Positions 36,608-46,106 are shown, counted from the stretch's first letter. The stretch: DNA of 64,000 nt from Prevotella herbatica (GCF_017347605.1 NZ_AP024484.1:496001-560000), one strand, 5' to 3'. Program-made: numbers and translations. The notes: generated by a model from the sequence alone, not told the origin.

Positions 36608-37426
36608 CTAGCCATGCTTCATCATCACGTCGTTAGCATCCTTGCAGTCTTCGGGCCACTCCACCTGCTTACATCTAGCTTCGCCAAAATAGGCTGCAAT
36701 GTTTGCCCTGCATTTCAAGCCTTCCTCATCGTTGTCGCCAGCGATATACACCGTCTTGATGTCGGCAAGATGACTGTATTTAAACCGCTCAAAGCTGCGT
36801 TTGAAATCTGTGCCTGCACCGTTTGGAACGCTCACCGTGTTGGGATATCCAGCCTCTATCATCGCCTCTGCATCAAAGAGTCCTTCAGTGATAATCATCT
36901 CGTCACAGCCAAGAATGTTGTCGATGCCGTAAGGAATCAGCTCACAGTCTGCCTCAAAGCTGAACTGCTTGTCGGTGGTCTTATACTGGATGTTTATAAC
37001 CTGCGAGCCCTCGTAAAAGGCGAAAGCCAAGCAGTCTCGCTCTATGCCACCGAACTTGCGCTTTGCCATGTAGATGCCGTGAGAGAGGCACGCTTGTGGG
37101 TCCAGTCCACGACGCAGCACATAGTCAATCATTGTTGCGTTGTAATTGCTTTGCAGTCCTTGCAAAGACGGTCGCTTATAAGTCTTTTTCTTGGCAAAGC
37201 TGCGAGTGTGCTGCTGCCATTTCTGGGCACGTTCCTTCAGCAGAAACTTCGTTCCGCATTTGAAACACTGACCGAAACCAGTATCCAGATTAATACTCAT
37301 ACAGGCAGCGTTGCCATGCTGCTTATAGTCTCTGCAATGCGGACATGTAGACCTTACCTGTCCGCTTTCTCTGCTTCCCTTGATTTCAAGGTCAGAGATT
37401 GATATTCTTTCGTATTGTTCGCTCAT
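36608..37426 (-). pseudogene. Phage-type primase half (zinc finger plus TOPRIM) of a split primase-helicase
   Basis: The 272-residue chain begins with a zinc finger (CPHCRDYK, CFKCGTKF), then a TOPRIM domain (MIITEGLFDAEAMIEAG, VYIAGDNDEEG), then ends at a TAG after DANDVMMKHG, exactly where related proteins continue into the helicase. Function: primer synthesis for element replication. It overlaps the upstream DUF4373-like gene by ATGA. All primase motifs look intact; only the fusion to the helicase is lost. Confidence 0.75.
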
Positions 37427-38487
37427 AGTATCAATAATTTATCAGGCATTCCCATTCGTTTACGTGCCATCATTTCCATTTCAAAGTTCCACTGGTCAGG
37501 AGCAACCCATTCGTTACGGATGCAGCTCCAACGACGATACACGTGATCCTGAGGCGGTGCAGACATGGGAACGGACTCCTTCTGTCGGGCATAGCGCACT
37601 CCATTAACAACAGTCTCATACTCGCTTGGTCCGGAAGTGCGATTATCAGGGGGACACAGCAACGCTTTTCGCTTTGCCTTTTCACGGTGGCGCTTCAGCA
37701 GTTCATTAAATTCATTTCGTGTCTTGCGCCCAGCTATCAACAGATTGCGAAGATATTTCTTTGCGTCACGAGGCTTATAGCCCGATTCATCGTTGCATCC
37801 GCTCATAATCAGACGTTTATCAAACCATTCAATGACCTGCTGGCGTATGCCGTTATCAGAAAACAGTTTGATACCAGTCTCTCCCTCCAAGGTTCTCAAC
37901 CAGTTATCGTCATCAAAAATTAAATTCATCTTCGCCAGAAAATCTGATGATGCTTCTGCCTTTACTACAGCGATAGCAGTAGTTTCTGTATTTATATCTT
38001 TATCTCTATTTCTATCTTTATGTTCTATATAGTGGGGGTGCTGATTTTCAGCGAGTTGCGGCGTTATTTTTGCAACTTTTTTTGAAAATGTTGCAACTTT
38101 GTTGGAACTTTTTTGATTTTTCTTGCAACTTTCCTTGACTTTCTTTGTGCTTTTCCACCCTCCAACACACTCCTTAATCTCTTCATCAGAAGGGTGTTCT
38201 GGCAAGCCGAGAGTAGTACGCAGATAAGGACTATAAAAAATATCGGTGTCTTTTGGACTGCAAAACAATCCGTAATTATTGATTATCTCAAGCAAGAACT
38301 TTTTATTCTTTCCCATTGCTCTGGCAAGACTAGGAATGCTGATATAACTTCCCAATCCGTTCCTGCGGTCAACAAGATACTCAAAGATAAACATGATTGC
38401 TCCACGTCCTTCAAGACGGTGATTGATGTCTAATTTCTGCATTTCCTCGCTATTAAGGAAATTTGATGATAATATATAAAATTGCAT
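37423..38487 (-). CDS. DUF4373-like phage/mobile-element replication protein
   Basis: The 354-residue protein resembles Lin1244/Lin1753-type (DUF4373) N-termini with a winged-helix region in the first ~110 residues (GRGAIMFIFEYLVDRR, IPSLARAMGKNKKFLLEII). A charged linker and a C-terminal region (PRDAKKYLRNLLIAGRKT) follow. Such proteins precede primase or helicase genes in Bacteroidales phages and may act in replication initiation. Its stop overlaps the primase start (ATGA). Confidence 0.7.
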   Translation of the reverse strand: MQFYILSSNFLNSEEMQKLDINHRLEGRGAIMFIFEYLVDRRNGLGSYISIPSLARAMGKNKKFLLEIINNYGLFCSPKDTDIFYSPYLRTTLGLPEHPSDEEIKECVGGWKSTKKVKESCKKNQKSSNKVATFSKKVAKITPQLAENQHPHYIEHKDRNRDKDINTETTAIAVVKAEASSDFLAKMNLIFDDDNWLRTLEGETGIKLFSDNGIRQQVIEWFDKRLIMSGCNDESGYKPRDAKKYLRNLLIAGRKTRNEFNELLKRHREKAKRKALLCPPDNRTSGPSEYETVVNGVRYARQKESVPMSAPPQDHVYRRWSCIRNEWVAPDQWNFEMEMMARKRMGMPDKLLIL

Positions 38488-38500
38488 GATGTATTCTTGT

Positions 38501-38929
38501 TTAATGGGTGTTTATTTGTAGATATTGGTGTCTGTTTGCGTGTCGGTCGGTGTGGCTCACGTGCAGCCAATGGGCTGTGGGTGAAGACTCCACGATCATC
38601 TGGTCATAGTCGGCGTAAGTTTTAAACAACGGCACGAGTTGAGCCAGTTGTATTTTCCAGCAATCAGCATCCAGACGTAGGTCAACGGCTTCGCCTCTTA
38701 TGTGCTGACTGGTTCTCTTTCCGCCTACCTGTGCATTATATTTACGGCTGCGATACCACGAGTTAACGATAAGCGGACGGTTAATGCGGTTTCTCACTGG
38801 TTCCAGACACGTCTCAGCAAGTCTGCGGGCATTATTGATGATGTTCGTATCAATTCCCTCACTACATGTTTTCACTACTTCGCCAACAATAAAATGTGGC
38901 GAAATTCTTTTTTTCAAATTAAGATTCAT
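38501..38929 (-). CDS. Peptidase M15A-like (phage endolysin-type) protein
   Basis: The 142-residue protein has the M15A zinc pattern: SQHIRGEAVDL (H and D ligands) and HWLHVSH (third ligand). WYRSRKYNAQVGG is also typical. These D-Ala-D-Ala carboxypeptidase-like enzymes cut peptidoglycan stems. No signal peptide is seen, as in phage lysins needing a holin. It leads the replication module and lies ~14 bp before the DUF4373-like gene. Confidence 0.85.
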   Translation of the reverse strand: MNLNLKKRISPHFIVGEVVKTCSEGIDTNIINNARRLAETCLEPVRNRINRPLIVNSWYRSRKYNAQVGGKRTSQHIRGEAVDLRLDADCWKIQLAQLVPLFKTYADYDQMIVESSPTAHWLHVSHTDRHANRHQYLQINTH

Positions 38930-38983
38930 TTTGATGAATTTATAGGGGTAATAAAGTTTACATTATATAAGTGGTTATAATTG

Positions 38984-39010
38984 TGCCCCTATCCATAAAG
39001 GATAGGGGCA
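38984..39010. terminator. Perfect hairpin in the leader of the replication module
   Basis: TGCCCCTATCC (38984-38994) and its exact complement (39000-39010) with loop ATAAA. It lies in the ~200-nt leader between the promoter at 39137 and the M15 gene, so it could act as an attenuator. No long T-run follows. Confidence 0.5.
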
Positions 39011-39136
39011 ACACTAAACACATCCTACATAGTAAACCAGCTAAATAATCAGTTTTATACTGGCTAATAAAAAATCTAATTAAATCCATTGAATGAAAAC
39101 TTTATTATCTTTTTGTTGTGTATTTTTTTATACATG

Positions 39137-39167
39137 CAAAGTTAGCTATATGCGTAGTTTCATACAA
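39137..39167 (-). promoter_or_regulatory. Promoter of the M15/replication module
   Basis: On the minus strand TTG (39165-39167), 20 bp, TAACTTTG (39137-39144). The outer arm of the nested inverted repeat begins at the same position as the -33 box, so a protein bound there could control this promoter. Confidence 0.6.
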
Positions 39168-39278
39168 TGTTCGCCGTAATTATTTGAAAATCGTCTAAAA
39201 ATAGAAATGCGCAATACATTGAATATCAATGTATTGCGCATCAAGTGTTAATGAAGTTTTAACGTTTACGGCGAACAT
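39167..39278. repeat. 112-bp nested inverted-repeat element
   Basis: Outer arms ATGTTCGCCGTAA (39167-39179) and TTACGGCGAACAT (39266-39278) are perfect inverted repeats. Inside lies a perfect 16-bp hairpin, ATGCGCAATACATTGA (39207-39222), loop ATA, TCAATGTATTGCGCAT (39226-39241). GGCGACGTA is then directly repeated at ~39280-39298. It is a candidate replication origin, recombination site or operator of the replication module. Confidence 0.65.
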
Positions 39279-39318
39279 AGGCGACGTAGGGCGACGTAAA
39301 AACTGTCTTTTTCAAGTG

Positions 39319-39750
39319 TTATGCGTCACTATCTGACAATGAGAACACTCTTTTTATAGCTTTTAATAATGATTTTTGAATCGGTAGATGTCCATTATAG
39401 AAAAAGTTGTTCACGATGATCATAGCTAAAGCGCATCTTTCATTCACATCAGTTTGAAGCCTCTTAATCTGCATTGTCGTGAGATTTGATTTATAAAATC
39501 TCAGAAAGTCTCTCAAAAATCTCGCACGGATATTAATTCTGTATTTCTTACCGTCGTAGATTACCGACAATTTACCAAGATACGCAAAGCTTTCAATTTC
39601 AGATTTCACCTCTTCCATGTTTCTTCCATGAGGTAACATTTTATTCCATATATAGTTGAAAATGTATCCATACTCATCGTATTCATTATTAATACTTATT
39701 TCTTCATCGCAAAGGGTTGCGTCGAATACATTTTTTAATTCTACTTTCAT
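39319..39750 (-). CDS. Hypothetical protein of the phage-like module
   Basis: The 143-residue protein is basic in its C-terminal half (INIRARFLRDFLRFYKSNLT, SLLKAIKRVFSL) and acidic at its start. It has no signal peptide or motif I recognise. The promoter at 39998-40029 lies ~245 bp upstream in the same direction and fits a regulatory or early gene of the element. Confidence 0.55.
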   Translation of the reverse strand: MKVELKNVFDATLCDEEISINNEYDEYGYIFNYIWNKMLPHGRNMEEVKSEIESFAYLGKLSVIYDGKKYRINIRARFLRDFLRFYKSNLTTMQIKRLQTDVNERCALAMIIVNNFFYNGHLPIQKSLLKAIKRVFSLSDSDA

Positions 39751-39846
39751 GTGATTATAGTTTGAAGTTTTTGTTTTATTTGTTTACCAAATCAAAAACT
39801 GGTATCAGGCTTGTGTTCATGTAAAAGGACATAGATTATTGGTAAA

Positions 39847-39951
39847 TCATGGACTCACCCCGTCTAATTGCATAGTGTTCCGACACGACATTTCGTCATG
39901 GCATGAGACTGCATACATCGCCACATCAAACTTATAGAGTCGTTCAGACAT
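39847..39951 (-). CDS. Possible 34-residue leader peptide
   Basis: After the promoter at 39998-40029 the first reasonable ATG (39951) opens MSERLYKFDVAMYAVSCHDE and continues to a TGA at 39847. Composition is protein-like, but no homologue is recognised. It could be a leader peptide for the 143-residue gene or chance. Confidence 0.25.
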   Translation of the reverse strand: MSERLYKFDVAMYAVSCHDEMSCRNTMQLDGVSP

Positions 39952-39997
39952 GAGGCGGGCATACTGGTTCCCATTCAGATTTTTTACATCTGTATCA

Positions 39998-40029
39998 CAA
40001 AGGTATAAAAACATATTTAAATGGCAAAA
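39998..40029 (-). promoter_or_regulatory. Promoter upstream of the hypothetical gene 39319-39750
   Basis: On the minus strand TTTTG (40025-40029), 19 bp, TACCTTTG (39998-40005): an excellent consensus match. Confidence 0.65.
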
Positions 40030-40440
40030 TATTAAACAATAAATTTCAATATTTATAAGCATAAATATTTATACAGTGTCAAATAAGAACATTTATTGGA
40101 CCTATGTGAATATATAAGTGACAATTTATATATATTGACATATATATATAAATAAATATTATATACATTAAGTAAGGTGTACATCATAATTCATTGCTAT
40201 GTATATAATCAAAAACTAGCGGTATTCACTAAAACAAATAAAAGATGAATATGATCGTAAATAACAGTTGAAAAAGGGGCCACAATTTTAGTTAATACTT
40301 GCAATTATCAGCAACACCATTATTTACGTGTACACATAACATTGCCCCTATGCTAATGGTTGTTTGGCATAACTTTGTTGCGAAAAAGCCAACATTTGTT
40401 TGCTTTTTCTGATTTTGTAGTTAATGTAGTTATTAGGGTT
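40030..40440. other. Very AT-rich intergenic stretch
   Basis: No gene seen. 40110-40170 is nearly pure A/T (TATATATATAAATAAATATT), the kind of sequence that melts easily; it could mark an element boundary or origin, but nothing specific is identifiable. Confidence 0.4.
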
Positions 40441-40620
40441 TCGTCTGCGATCATCAGCGTGATCTGCGAGATACTTATTTGGGTTCTTGCAGATTGATTG
40501 AGTAAGCTTGTGTGAATATTCTCTCGCAGATAGCGCCGAGGTCGCAGAGGAACGCAGCAAGCTGCATTATTTCGCAGAGAAAGACAGTTACCACACTGCG
40601 GGAGTACATGTAGTTCATGT
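40441..40620. repeat. Dispersed CTCGCAGAT/ATCTGCG repeat, copy g (inverted)
   Basis: TCTCTCGCAGATAGCG, GAGGTCGCAGAGGAACGCAG, CAAGCTGCATTATTTCGCAG and AGAAAGACAGTTACCACA form the reverse complement of 28105-28183 in copy c. The tail GGAGTACATGTAGTTCATGT resembles part of copy h. Confidence 0.75.
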
Positions 40621-40683
40621 TGATGTGTTTTCTCAGCTTTACACTTTCTTTTGTATTTTTAATTAATTCCGCAAATATTTTTG

Positions 40684-40691
40684 TAACTTTG
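40684..40691 (+). promoter_or_regulatory. -7 element of the KAP NTPase gene
   Basis: TAACTTTG lies 64 bp before the ATG at 40756. A matching TTTG at the usual distance is not seen. Confidence 0.4.
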
Positions 40692-40755
40692 GGGCACAAA
40701 TAAGAAAAACAAAGAGTGTAAACACTAAATGTAACTTAAAAAAACAAACCAAATT

Positions 40756-42096
40756 ATGATAAGTAAATTAGGAGATGTACCTATAGACCCAGAACACCCA
40801 TTTGATGGATGCAAATTAGATAGGAAAAAGTATGCTGAAATATTAACGCAGATAGTATCACAATATGATAGCTGTGTTTTAGCTATAAACAGTGAATGGG
40901 GTACTGGTAAAACTACATTTATCAAAATGTGGCAGCAACATCTTATCAACAACGGTTTTAATGCTCTGTATTTTAATGTCTGGGAAAATGACTTTATTAG
41001 TGACCCATTAATTGGATTCATTGGTGAATTTAAAGAACTGAGCAAACAATACAATTTGGATACAGAGTTAAGCAAAGTTACTAATGCTGCAAGTAAAATA
41101 GTTCTATCAATGTTACCAGCATTAGTTGAAGCAATAGCAAAACAATATATTGGTGATAATGCTGTCAATATTATTAAAGGATGTGCCCAAGGAGTTACAG
41201 ATGTATTAAGTAAAGAATTCCAAGATTATGAAAACCAAAAGAATTCTATCAAAGAATTTCGTGAAGCTCTTCAAAACTTTATTAGTCAATGCAAATCTGA
41301 CAAGCCTCTAATATTTTTTGTTGATGAATTGGACAGATGCAATCCTGCTTATGCAGTAAAAGTTTTAGAAAGAATAAAACATCTTTTTTCTATTCCAAAT
41401 ATTGTCTTTGTTTTATCAATAGACAAAAAGCAACTATGTAATGCTGTAAAAGGATATTATGGTAGTGAGTCATTAGATGCAGAGAATTATCTTAAACGAT
41501 TCATAGATATAGAATATAATCTACCAGAACCAAGTTATGAGGATTTCTGTAATTACTTATATGATAGATTTGAGATTAAAACACGCATGAAATATCTCGG
41601 ATATGGAAAAAGTCTTAATGATTTTGCAATAACTCTATTCCAATATAACAAACTGAGTTTGAGACAAATGGAAAAGATTTATTCTCATGCAAACTTAGCT
41701 GTGAGTTGTGATAAAAAGCAAAAATGTGATCCTATGCTTTTCCTCTTTTTTGTATTTTTAAAAGTCTGCCATAATGAAATCTACACCTCTTTTGAGGAGA
41801 AAATATACAAAGAGCCCCAAGATATTGTAGATGTATTAGAACCATTTCTGCCTGAAGATTCTGAGGAATCAGAAATATTATCAAAGGTTTTAGGAAAAAC
41901 TATATGCATATTTTTTTCTCACACTAAACCATTTTCGGTGGAAAATCTTAAGGAAAAAGCTGAATCACTTTCTATTCATAAAAATACAGCTCATACAATA
42001 AGCGTAGAAATTGATTTTTTTTATTATTCATTTCATGGTAACTTCACATTTGACAAATTAACCGAAATAATAGATTTATTGATTAATTTTAATTGA
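40756..42096 (+). CDS. KAP-family P-loop NTPase
   Basis: The 446-residue protein has the KAP NTPase layout. Walker A is NSEWGTGKTTF (K52) after a ~45-residue lead, then YFNVWEND, Walker B LIFFVDELDRCNP, sensor-like NIVFVLSIDKKQL, and a C-terminal helical region. KAP NTPases are STAND/AAA-like ATPases often tied to phage defence (PifA type) or membrane-linked functions. This copy lacks the membrane insertions of classical members; a membrane protein is encoded next (94 bp later), so the two may work as a split system. Confidence 0.85.
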   Translation: MISKLGDVPIDPEHPFDGCKLDRKKYAEILTQIVSQYDSCVLAINSEWGTGKTTFIKMWQQHLINNGFNALYFNVWENDFISDPLIGFIGEFKELSKQYNLDTELSKVTNAASKIVLSMLPALVEAIAKQYIGDNAVNIIKGCAQGVTDVLSKEFQDYENQKNSIKEFREALQNFISQCKSDKPLIFFVDELDRCNPAYAVKVLERIKHLFSIPNIVFVLSIDKKQLCNAVKGYYGSESLDAENYLKRFIDIEYNLPEPSYEDFCNYLYDRFEIKTRMKYLGYGKSLNDFAITLFQYNKLSLRQMEKIYSHANLAVSCDKKQKCDPMLFLFFVFLKVCHNEIYTSFEEKIYKEPQDIVDVLEPFLPEDSEESEILSKVLGKTICIFFSHTKPFSVENLKEKAESLSIHKNTAHTISVEIDFFYYSFHGNFTFDKLTEIIDLLINFN

Positions 42097-42190
42097 TTTA
42101 GGCAGCTATATTATAACTAGTAATGATACAGCTTTATAGCTTTATATTATCCTTTAAATAGCAAAATCGTTTAATCTTAAAAACATAGAA

Positions 42191-43519
42191 ATGAAAGAAA
42201 AGGAAAACAAAAAGCCCAACAGTGTGACAATGGGAAAACAATATGTAAACATAGAAAAAATGACAGACTCAGAATTCATATCATGGCTCTATCTTGAACG
42301 AGACAGAGAAGAGTCTATTCGTAACAACCCAGGTTGGAATAATTGGGCTTTAGTGGCTGCATTAATTTCTGTTATATGCTATATGTATTCTATTTTATTA
42401 ATTAAAAAGCCTCATATTAATGTGTATAAATCAATTATTTTTTCTTCATGGATCATTACTATTTTGATTTTCATAAAGCCTTGGTTCGATTTATTCAAAG
42501 TGAAACGTGCAATTGATTTAAAAAGAATAAGAGAATTAAAGGACGAAGCACCTATTCTAGATTCATGCTATATAATATTTGTATCAATTATATATTCTAC
42601 TATTATAAAATTTAAGGAACCAATTGTCATAGATGCAGTTAATTACTGGGCGTGGATGTCTCTTACTTGCGCATTTTCAATTAGTTTGATTTACGTAGCA
42701 ATCAACAAACATAAAATCGCACCAGCACTTGGGAAAATTTATTTATTTCCTTCGACAAACAAAAGTTTTGCATTCAACTTGTTTATTATTGGTATAGCCC
42801 TCCTTGCAAATTATTCTTCTAAAAAAGAGATACCAACATTCAACTCAAAAGAATTTGTTCTTGGTATAGTATTTGCAACGATATTAGTATTATTTTATAT
42901 TTTACTAAAAGTTAATTTTAGTGGTGGAAAAAAAATCCATATTGACGAGCTTATAGACAAGGTCGTGTATAAGAAATACTCTCGTGACAATGCCTATAGA
43001 AATATTCAAACCATTAGATTAGGGTATTTGCCTGTTGATTATTTAAAGAGCGAAGTTGAAAGATTGAACGAAATATACAAGGAATGTCAAAAATCAATTT
43101 CTTCAATAGAGGAAGCTAGAGATGAAATATCTAATCAAGAAAAATATTCACAGAAACTCATTAAGAATATATTAAAAAGGATAGACGACACAATTGAGTT
43201 ATGCCAAGTTTACGGAAAATCTAATAAACATTTGATAAAGAAGTTAAAAGAAATGTCAATAAATAAGTATACTTATACTGACACAGAATTTCAACACCTT
43301 GTTATGTCAATAAGTGATCAAATGCCAGACTATGGAAATTTAATTAAATTATGCCGTAAACTAAATGCTGAATTTAAAATATATCTTAACAAATTTTACT
43401 GCTACAAATACAAAACAAGATGTGATAAAGAAGATTGTAAAGATAGGTTCAAAACAAAATCGACCAAATACAACCTGACAAGAAAGCTTGTATTATTTTG
43501 TCATAATAAGCATAGTTAG
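42191..43519 (+). CDS. Membrane protein with coiled-coil and Cys-containing tail, KAP partner
   Basis: I do not recognise this 442-residue protein. About six to seven predicted membrane helices occupy residues ~50-240 (WALVAALISVICYMYSILLI first). A cytoplasmic-looking part rich in charged helices (VERLNEIYKECQKSISSIEE, probably coiled coil) follows, then a basic C-terminal tail with CYKYKTRCDKEDCKDRF. It follows the KAP NTPase in the same direction and may be its membrane effector or anchor. Confidence 0.65.
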   Translation: MKEKENKKPNSVTMGKQYVNIEKMTDSEFISWLYLERDREESIRNNPGWNNWALVAALISVICYMYSILLIKKPHINVYKSIIFSSWIITILIFIKPWFDLFKVKRAIDLKRIRELKDEAPILDSCYIIFVSIIYSTIIKFKEPIVIDAVNYWAWMSLTCAFSISLIYVAINKHKIAPALGKIYLFPSTNKSFAFNLFIIGIALLANYSSKKEIPTFNSKEFVLGIVFATILVLFYILLKVNFSGGKKIHIDELIDKVVYKKYSRDNAYRNIQTIRLGYLPVDYLKSEVERLNEIYKECQKSISSIEEARDEISNQEKYSQKLIKNILKRIDDTIELCQVYGKSNKHLIKKLKEMSINKYTYTDTEFQHLVMSISDQMPDYGNLIKLCRKLNAEFKIYLNKFYCYKYKTRCDKEDCKDRFKTKSTKYNLTRKLVLFCHNKHS

Positions 43520-43776
43520 TATAATTCTAAACGTAGGGTGTTGTCTGTATCGTTTAAAAAATCTCTAAAGATTCTGACAATATTATTAGTCATCTGTCTT
43601 TATACTGATTTATTTCTATCAGCGACAGAATAAGACATAAGCCTACATTATTACTTTGCAAACAACATATAAATATCGCCGACAACACAGTTTTATGCCA
43701 ACATTTTGTAAGCCAAGAGCTAAGAAAATAACAAAGAAGACATATTACACAAAAAGTTTTTTTTTATTCCTTTATA

Positions 43777-43808
43777 TTTTGCTATGACATAGAAAAAGAC
43801 TACTTTTG
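43777..43808 (+). promoter_or_regulatory. Promoter of abiH
   Basis: TTTTG (43777-43781), 19 bp, TACTTTTG (43801-43808): a full consensus match, giving a leader of ~35 nt before the ATG at 43849. Confidence 0.72.
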
Positions 43809-43848
43809 TATTTTAACACAAAAAAAACAACCCTAAATTATCTATTAT

Positions 43849-45066
43849 ATGAATAGAATTATTCTCGTTGGTAATGGCTTCGACTTAGCTCACAAACTTC
43901 CCACAAAGTACGAAGACTTTATAAATTGGTATTCTCAGGAAAGATTCAGATCTATTGCATACAGCGATTCTAAGATATCAAGCGATATGTTGTGTTCTTT
44001 ATCTCTAAAAAACAAGCATCAATTTAATAATCTGAACAAAACTAATATTCCACAAACAAATAAAGAAATGATTACATATAATTCATGGCATCATTTTTTT
44101 AACAGCACTTATGGTGAATATAGTGGGCTTCTTGATATGATCGCAGATAAAAATAATAGCTATGATGTGGAATTTACACCCCTATTTGCTAATATCATTA
44201 ACTCAATTGAAACTAAAGGATGGGTAGATATTGAAAATGAGTATTACAACTTTTTGCGTTCATTTTTAGATAAACCAGAATATAAAGATCCAAAAGAACT
44301 TAACGACGAGCTGGACTTTATAAGAGCTAAACTAACAGAATATCTAACACTAGTCCAAGATAAATATATAAATGAGAATATATTAAATAAAAATATAAGC
44401 AAAATAATATTTGAGCCCATAAATAAAAATGATCTATCAATTGAAACAATAAAATATTTAAAAAGGAATCATAAAAATGGGCACTATACTTTTGATAAAG
44501 ATAGAAACAAATCCAAATTTAACCTCGAACCAGAAATAGCACCTACTTATATATGTATTCTTGATTTCAACTATACTAAAACTGCCGATTTATATTTACC
44601 TAATAGTAAATATTTTCAAATAAATCATATTCATGGAGACTTAGAGCAACCAGAGAATGTGATATTTGGTTATGGGGATGAACTGGATAGAGATTACAAA
44701 GAATTATCGAGACTTAACGATAATGAATATCTACGCAATAGTAAATCTATAAAATATCTAGAATCAAGTAACTATCATGACGTCCTTTCTTTTATTGAGT
44801 TCGACAAATTCCAAATATACATTATGGGGCATTCGTGTGGTAACTCAGACAGGACTTTAATGAACACGCTATTCGAACATGAAAACTGTGCTTCTATCAA
44901 ACCGTTTTACTACCAGAGTAAAGACGGCGAAGATAATTATTTAGATATCGTTCAGAACATCAGCCGCAACTTCACGGATATGAAACTAATGAGAGACAGA
45001 GTTGTCAACAAAGAATTATGTGAGCCACTTCCTCAAAATGACTCCACAAAAAAGCAAGAGATATAA
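43849..45066 (+). CDS. abiH: AbiH-family abortive infection protein
   Basis: The 405-residue protein begins with the AbiH signature MNRIILVGNGFDLAHKLPTK. It also contains YNSWHHFF, VDIENEYYNFL, LDFNYTKT and a late IHGDLEQPENVIFGYGDE plus IMGHSCGNSDRTL, all matching AbiH. The family gives abortive infection against phages; the mechanism is unclear. An FRG-domain gene follows 83 bp later on the same strand. Confidence 0.88.
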   Translation: MNRIILVGNGFDLAHKLPTKYEDFINWYSQERFRSIAYSDSKISSDMLCSLSLKNKHQFNNLNKTNIPQTNKEMITYNSWHHFFNSTYGEYSGLLDMIADKNNSYDVEFTPLFANIINSIETKGWVDIENEYYNFLRSFLDKPEYKDPKELNDELDFIRAKLTEYLTLVQDKYINENILNKNISKIIFEPINKNDLSIETIKYLKRNHKNGHYTFDKDRNKSKFNLEPEIAPTYICILDFNYTKTADLYLPNSKYFQINHIHGDLEQPENVIFGYGDELDRDYKELSRLNDNEYLRNSKSIKYLESSNYHDVLSFIEFDKFQIYIMGHSCGNSDRTLMNTLFEHENCASIKPFYYQSKDGEDNYLDIVQNISRNFTDMKLMRDRVVNKELCEPLPQNDSTKKQEI

Positions 45067-45149
45067 AGAGGATAAGCTTTGCAGTGAGCTACATGAATGT
45101 ATGCAAAGCATGCAAACGAACTAATTCAAAAATAAATAATAATAAAATC

Positions 45150-46106
45150 ATGGGAGAAAACAATGTAAAAGAAATCAAATGCTCAAGTGTAGAGGATTTT
45201 ATCCACAAGATATCATATAACGGAGAGCTATATGGACTTCGTAGTAATAAGTATATTTATCGAGGAGAATCTTCAGATGAATATAAACTTATTCCTAGTG
45301 CTTTACGTGAGCAAAACCACGAAGACCTTGTTAACTTAGTTAAGACATATTTTCCTACTTTTAAGTATAAAAATGATAATTCAGAGTCTTTTCAAATGGT
45401 TGCAGAATATATCAGTCTACATCTTTTTTACATGTATTGTGATTACAGGGGCTTGCATATTCCAAACACAAATGACTTTAGGCATAAACTTATTGGCAAA
45501 GTAAATATTGATGATATTTTATACAATAAGTCAACATGGCTCCCTTCTGAATATATAGAGATAGCAGGATTAGCACAACACTATGGAGTTTACACTCGTC
45601 TTTTAGACTGGTCTAGAAATATAAATGTGGCTTTATACTTTGCAGTTTCAGGGTTAATGAACTTTGATGAATCAGAAAAGCCAGAAAATATAGTACTTTG
45701 GGTGTTGAATACAACTGTCTTAAATACTGTAGAAAAAGATCACGATGGAATTATCTTATCCATCCCAGAATATGCTGGCAATCCAAACCTTTGTGCCCAA
45801 AAAGGTGTATTCTCACTATATTCTATTAAGAGTTACTATAAAACTGATCATGCAGAATTTTTTGATAATAATGATAAAATAGTAAAACCTTTAGATGAAA
45901 TTATAAAGGAAGAAATAAATAGCGGTAATGAAGAACCTATATTATATAAAATATTGATTCCTACTCCACAAAATTATGAATTATATAATTACTTATGTAA
46001 TGAAGGTTACGATGCATCATTAATATTTCCAGGATTTGAAGGAACATCAAAAACACTTAAAGAAAACCTTTATTGGAGCAATCAAAAACAAAAGAACAAA
46101 CAATGA
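45150..46106 (+). CDS. FRG-domain protein
   Basis: From the ATG at 45150 the protein has 318 residues. The FRG domain is shown by KYIYRGESSDEYKLIPSALR and GLAQHYGVYTRLLDWSRNIN plus VALYFAVSG. The domain's function is unknown, but FRG proteins recur in defence islands and their fold has been compared with ADP-ribosyl/NAD-related enzymes only loosely. An AT-rich leader before 45150 favours this start over the GTG at 45084. The gene is downstream of abiH, probably on the same transcript. Confidence 0.82.
   Translation: MGENNVKEIKCSSVEDFIHKISYNGELYGLRSNKYIYRGESSDEYKLIPSALREQNHEDLVNLVKTYFPTFKYKNDNSESFQMVAEYISLHLFYMYCDYRGLHIPNTNDFRHKLIGKVNIDDILYNKSTWLPSEYIEIAGLAQHYGVYTRLLDWSRNINVALYFAVSGLMNFDESEKPENIVLWVLNTTVLNTVEKDHDGIILSIPEYAGNPNLCAQKGVFSLYSIKSYYKTDHAEFFDNNDKIVKPLDEIIKEEINSGNEEPILYKILIPTPQNYELYNYLCNEGYDASLIFPGFEGTSKTLKENLYWSNQKQKNKQ

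Noticed and set aside
36608..36610. TAG recoded as an amino acid across the element
   Set aside because: The VapE and smalltalk genes use TAG as a true stop and the host code is standard, so a mutated codon is the simpler reading.
35813..37402. 529-codon open frame on the plus strand
   Set aside because: It lies opposite the primase-helicase gene, whose opposite strand has recognisable TOPRIM, zinc-finger and Walker motifs; the plus-strand translation resembles nothing and is an antisense artefact of codon bias.
40348..40699. Two small minus-strand frames over repeat copy g
   Set aside because: They are translations of the dispersed repeat; comparable frames appear over other copies (for example 31055-31282), so they are not genes.
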